From an uncultured Lachnospiraceae bacterium (GTDB lineage: Bacteria; Bacillota; Clostridia; Lachnospirales; Lachnospiraceae), in the NCBI GenBank assembly GCA_900320025.1, contig ONQW01000009.1, forward strand, positions 1 to 52,317: a stretch of DNA of 52,317 nt, in the 5' to 3' direction. The position numbers and the translations under genes were made by a program. Below the pieces are notes generated by a model, which saw only the letters and a list, made by a program, of their open reading frames with translations, was not told where the DNA came from and ran no database searches. This document shows, piece by piece, positions 51,238 through 52,317 of this stretch. Numbering within the stretch: position 1 is the first letter of the stretch; each line of letters starts with the position of its first letter.

Positions 51238-52317
51238 TCATTGCTTCCCCGGCGCAATTGCCGTCCCGTTCCACAGCTTTCCGGACAGAATATCGAGCGG
51301 CTCCTCAAACCGGTCGAAGAGCGCCGCGTCATCCAGTGCCTCCGCTCCCTCATTTCCGCTCATGTCCTCATTCCACATGTAATACATCGCGCCGAGCATA
51401 TGCTGGGAGTACACCGGAATTTCCTCCGTGCCGCGGTCTGTCGTGAACACATTCGGCTCCCAGTCCTCCGCCAGATAAGATAGATCAAGGCGGTCATATC
51501 CCGCGCCTGGAATAATGTAGAGATGACTTCCCTGTGTGTTGATGATGTCAAATCCCGCATCCGTCATCTCCTTCGCATCCGCCCAGGTGAGATCCCAGAT
51601 TTTCAGCTGGACAGACCGCGGCGCGCTGCTGTAATCTGCTCCTTCCCGGCTGAAGCTCCCCCACGCACGGATGATTTTATCCGGCTCCTCAGCCTGAATG
51701 GTGCCGGCAAGCTCCGTAAAGTACCGCACAAAATCCACGGCATTTCCAAAATATTCGTCCATGCCCATGCTGACAGCCGCCGCGCCGGCAAAGCAGCCAT
51801 TCTCTCCCAGATATTCCTTCCAGACAGATTCCCCCAGCTTCCTGGCGCCGTCCCGGGACAGGTCCAGCTCATCCGCTGCCTCCGGCGTATCGCTTCTGCC
51901 GTACTCCGGAAACGCTCTGGTCAGCGCAAGACAGTGCGACGGCGTGTCGATTTCCGGCACCACATCTACGCCATACACTGCGCCGAACCGGATGAGCTCC
52001 GCAAACTCCTTCTTTGAATAGCTTCCATCCTCCGACGTGATACTCTTCCCGTCTTTTCCCCTGAGATCCGACTCCAGACGGAACGCGGCAGGGAGCTGTC
52101 TTGCCCCCTCGACCGTCCCGTCATAGCTGCTCTGCGCGAGAATCGCATTGTCGTTCAGGTGAATCTCCAGCGTATTCATCCTCGCGCGGGACATTCTCTT
52201 CACGATTTCCTTCAGGTAATCCAGAGAGAAACTGCGCCTTGCCACATCGATGCCGAAACCGCGCACCGCGTAGGCCGGGACATCCCTCGCAAATCCGCGC
52301 GCGATGGAACCGCTGCC
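51238..52317 (-). CDS. GH20 family beta-N-acetylhexosaminidase-like protein (5' end outside window)
   Basis: The frame is open to the right edge; about 359 residues are visible and the N-terminus is missing. The catalytic (beta/alpha)8 domain starts VRGFGIDVARRSFSLDYLKEIVKRMSRARMNTLEIHLND, the GH20 pattern. The acid/base pair appears in AVSMGMDEYFG (Asp-Glu), and VYGVDVVPEIDTPSHCLAL is the upstream strand. GH20 enzymes release terminal N-acetylglucosamine or galactosamine from glycans. It is read in the same direction as the downstream solute-binding protein gene and is probably part of a glycan-use unit. Confidence 0.9.
   Translation of the reverse strand, partial: GSGSIARGFARDVPAYAVRGFGIDVARRSFSLDYLKEIVKRMSRARMNTLEIHLNDNAILAQSSYDGTVEGARQLPAAFRLESDLRGKDGKSITSEDGSYSKKEFAELIRFGAVYGVDVVPEIDTPSHCLALTRAFPEYGRSDTPEAADELDLSRDGARKLGESVWKEYLGENGCFAGAAAVSMGMDEYFGNAVDFVRYFTELAGTIQAEEPDKIIRAWGSFSREGADYSSAPRSVQLKIWDLTWADAKEMTDAGFDIINTQGSHLYIIPGAGYDRLDLSYLAEDWEPNVFTTDRGTEEIPVYSQHMLGAMYYMWNEDMSGNEGAEALDDAALFDRFEEPLDILSGKLWNGTAIAPGKQ

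Noticed and set aside
1..52317. Prophage or insertion sequence
   Set aside because: No transposase, integrase or phage structural gene was recognised. The repeats are short and intergenic.

Overview
The window reads as a GC-rich chromosome of an anaerobic, probably spore-forming member of the Clostridia, most likely Lachnospiraceae. The pointers are an oxygen-defence pair (desulfoferrodoxin, rubrerythrin), DapL-type lysine biosynthesis, a GerMN spore-germination lipoprotein, DUF1653/DUF1284/DUF5058 families and an Opp transporter. The family assignment is inference from gene content, not from a marker phylogeny. Almost all genes lie on the minus strand. Only a K+/H+ antiporter, a tRNA-Thr, a cytidylate-kinase-like gene, a LUD gene and a PAP2 gene are on the plus strand.

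Layout. 1-2.8 kb: membrane-anchored M20 peptidase (cut by the left edge) with two membrane proteins, one of them DUF5058. 2.9-4.0 kb: a degenerate, repeat-expanded CDP-glucose 4,6-dehydratase-like protein. 4.2-10.0 kb: an operon-like block pxpB-pxpC-DUF1445-pxpA-DUF4392-D-amino-acid aminotransferase, which on paper links D-glutamate, its cyclisation to 5-oxoproline and ATP-driven ring opening. 10.4-16.1 kb: antiporter, tRNA-Thr, ArsB/NhaD-type permease, DUF1284 and MATE exporter. 16.5-18.6 kb: cytidylate-kinase-like protein, desulfoferrodoxin, rubrerythrin. 18.8-22.2 kb: rho with a large disordered insert, its own leader, and an AT-rich stretch holding a strong candidate for a large (~540 nt) structured non-coding RNA. 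22.2-30.9 kb: LUD protein, glyA, PAP2, glycosyltransferase, mutY, DUF1653, holA, a C39-like protein and DUF1905. 31.1-38.9 kb: comEC, gerMN, a histidine kinase and response regulator pair, comEA. 39.0-43.2 kb: 2-hydroxyacid dehydrogenase, Asp/Glu racemase-like protein, AEC transporter, dapL. 43.4-49.5 kb: a complete oppABCDF operon with a long hairpin-rich leader. 49.8-52.3 kb: a sugar-type solute-binding protein and a GH20 hexosaminidase cut by the right edge.

The most unusual global feature is repeat structure. At least seven genes are followed by degenerate tandem copies of their own 3' ends, stop codon included (units of 15 to 77 bp). Several proteins carry in-frame tandem expansions, and three dispersed hairpin elements recur between operons. 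The ~540 nt RNA candidate and these stop-anchored repeats are the two observations I rate highest.
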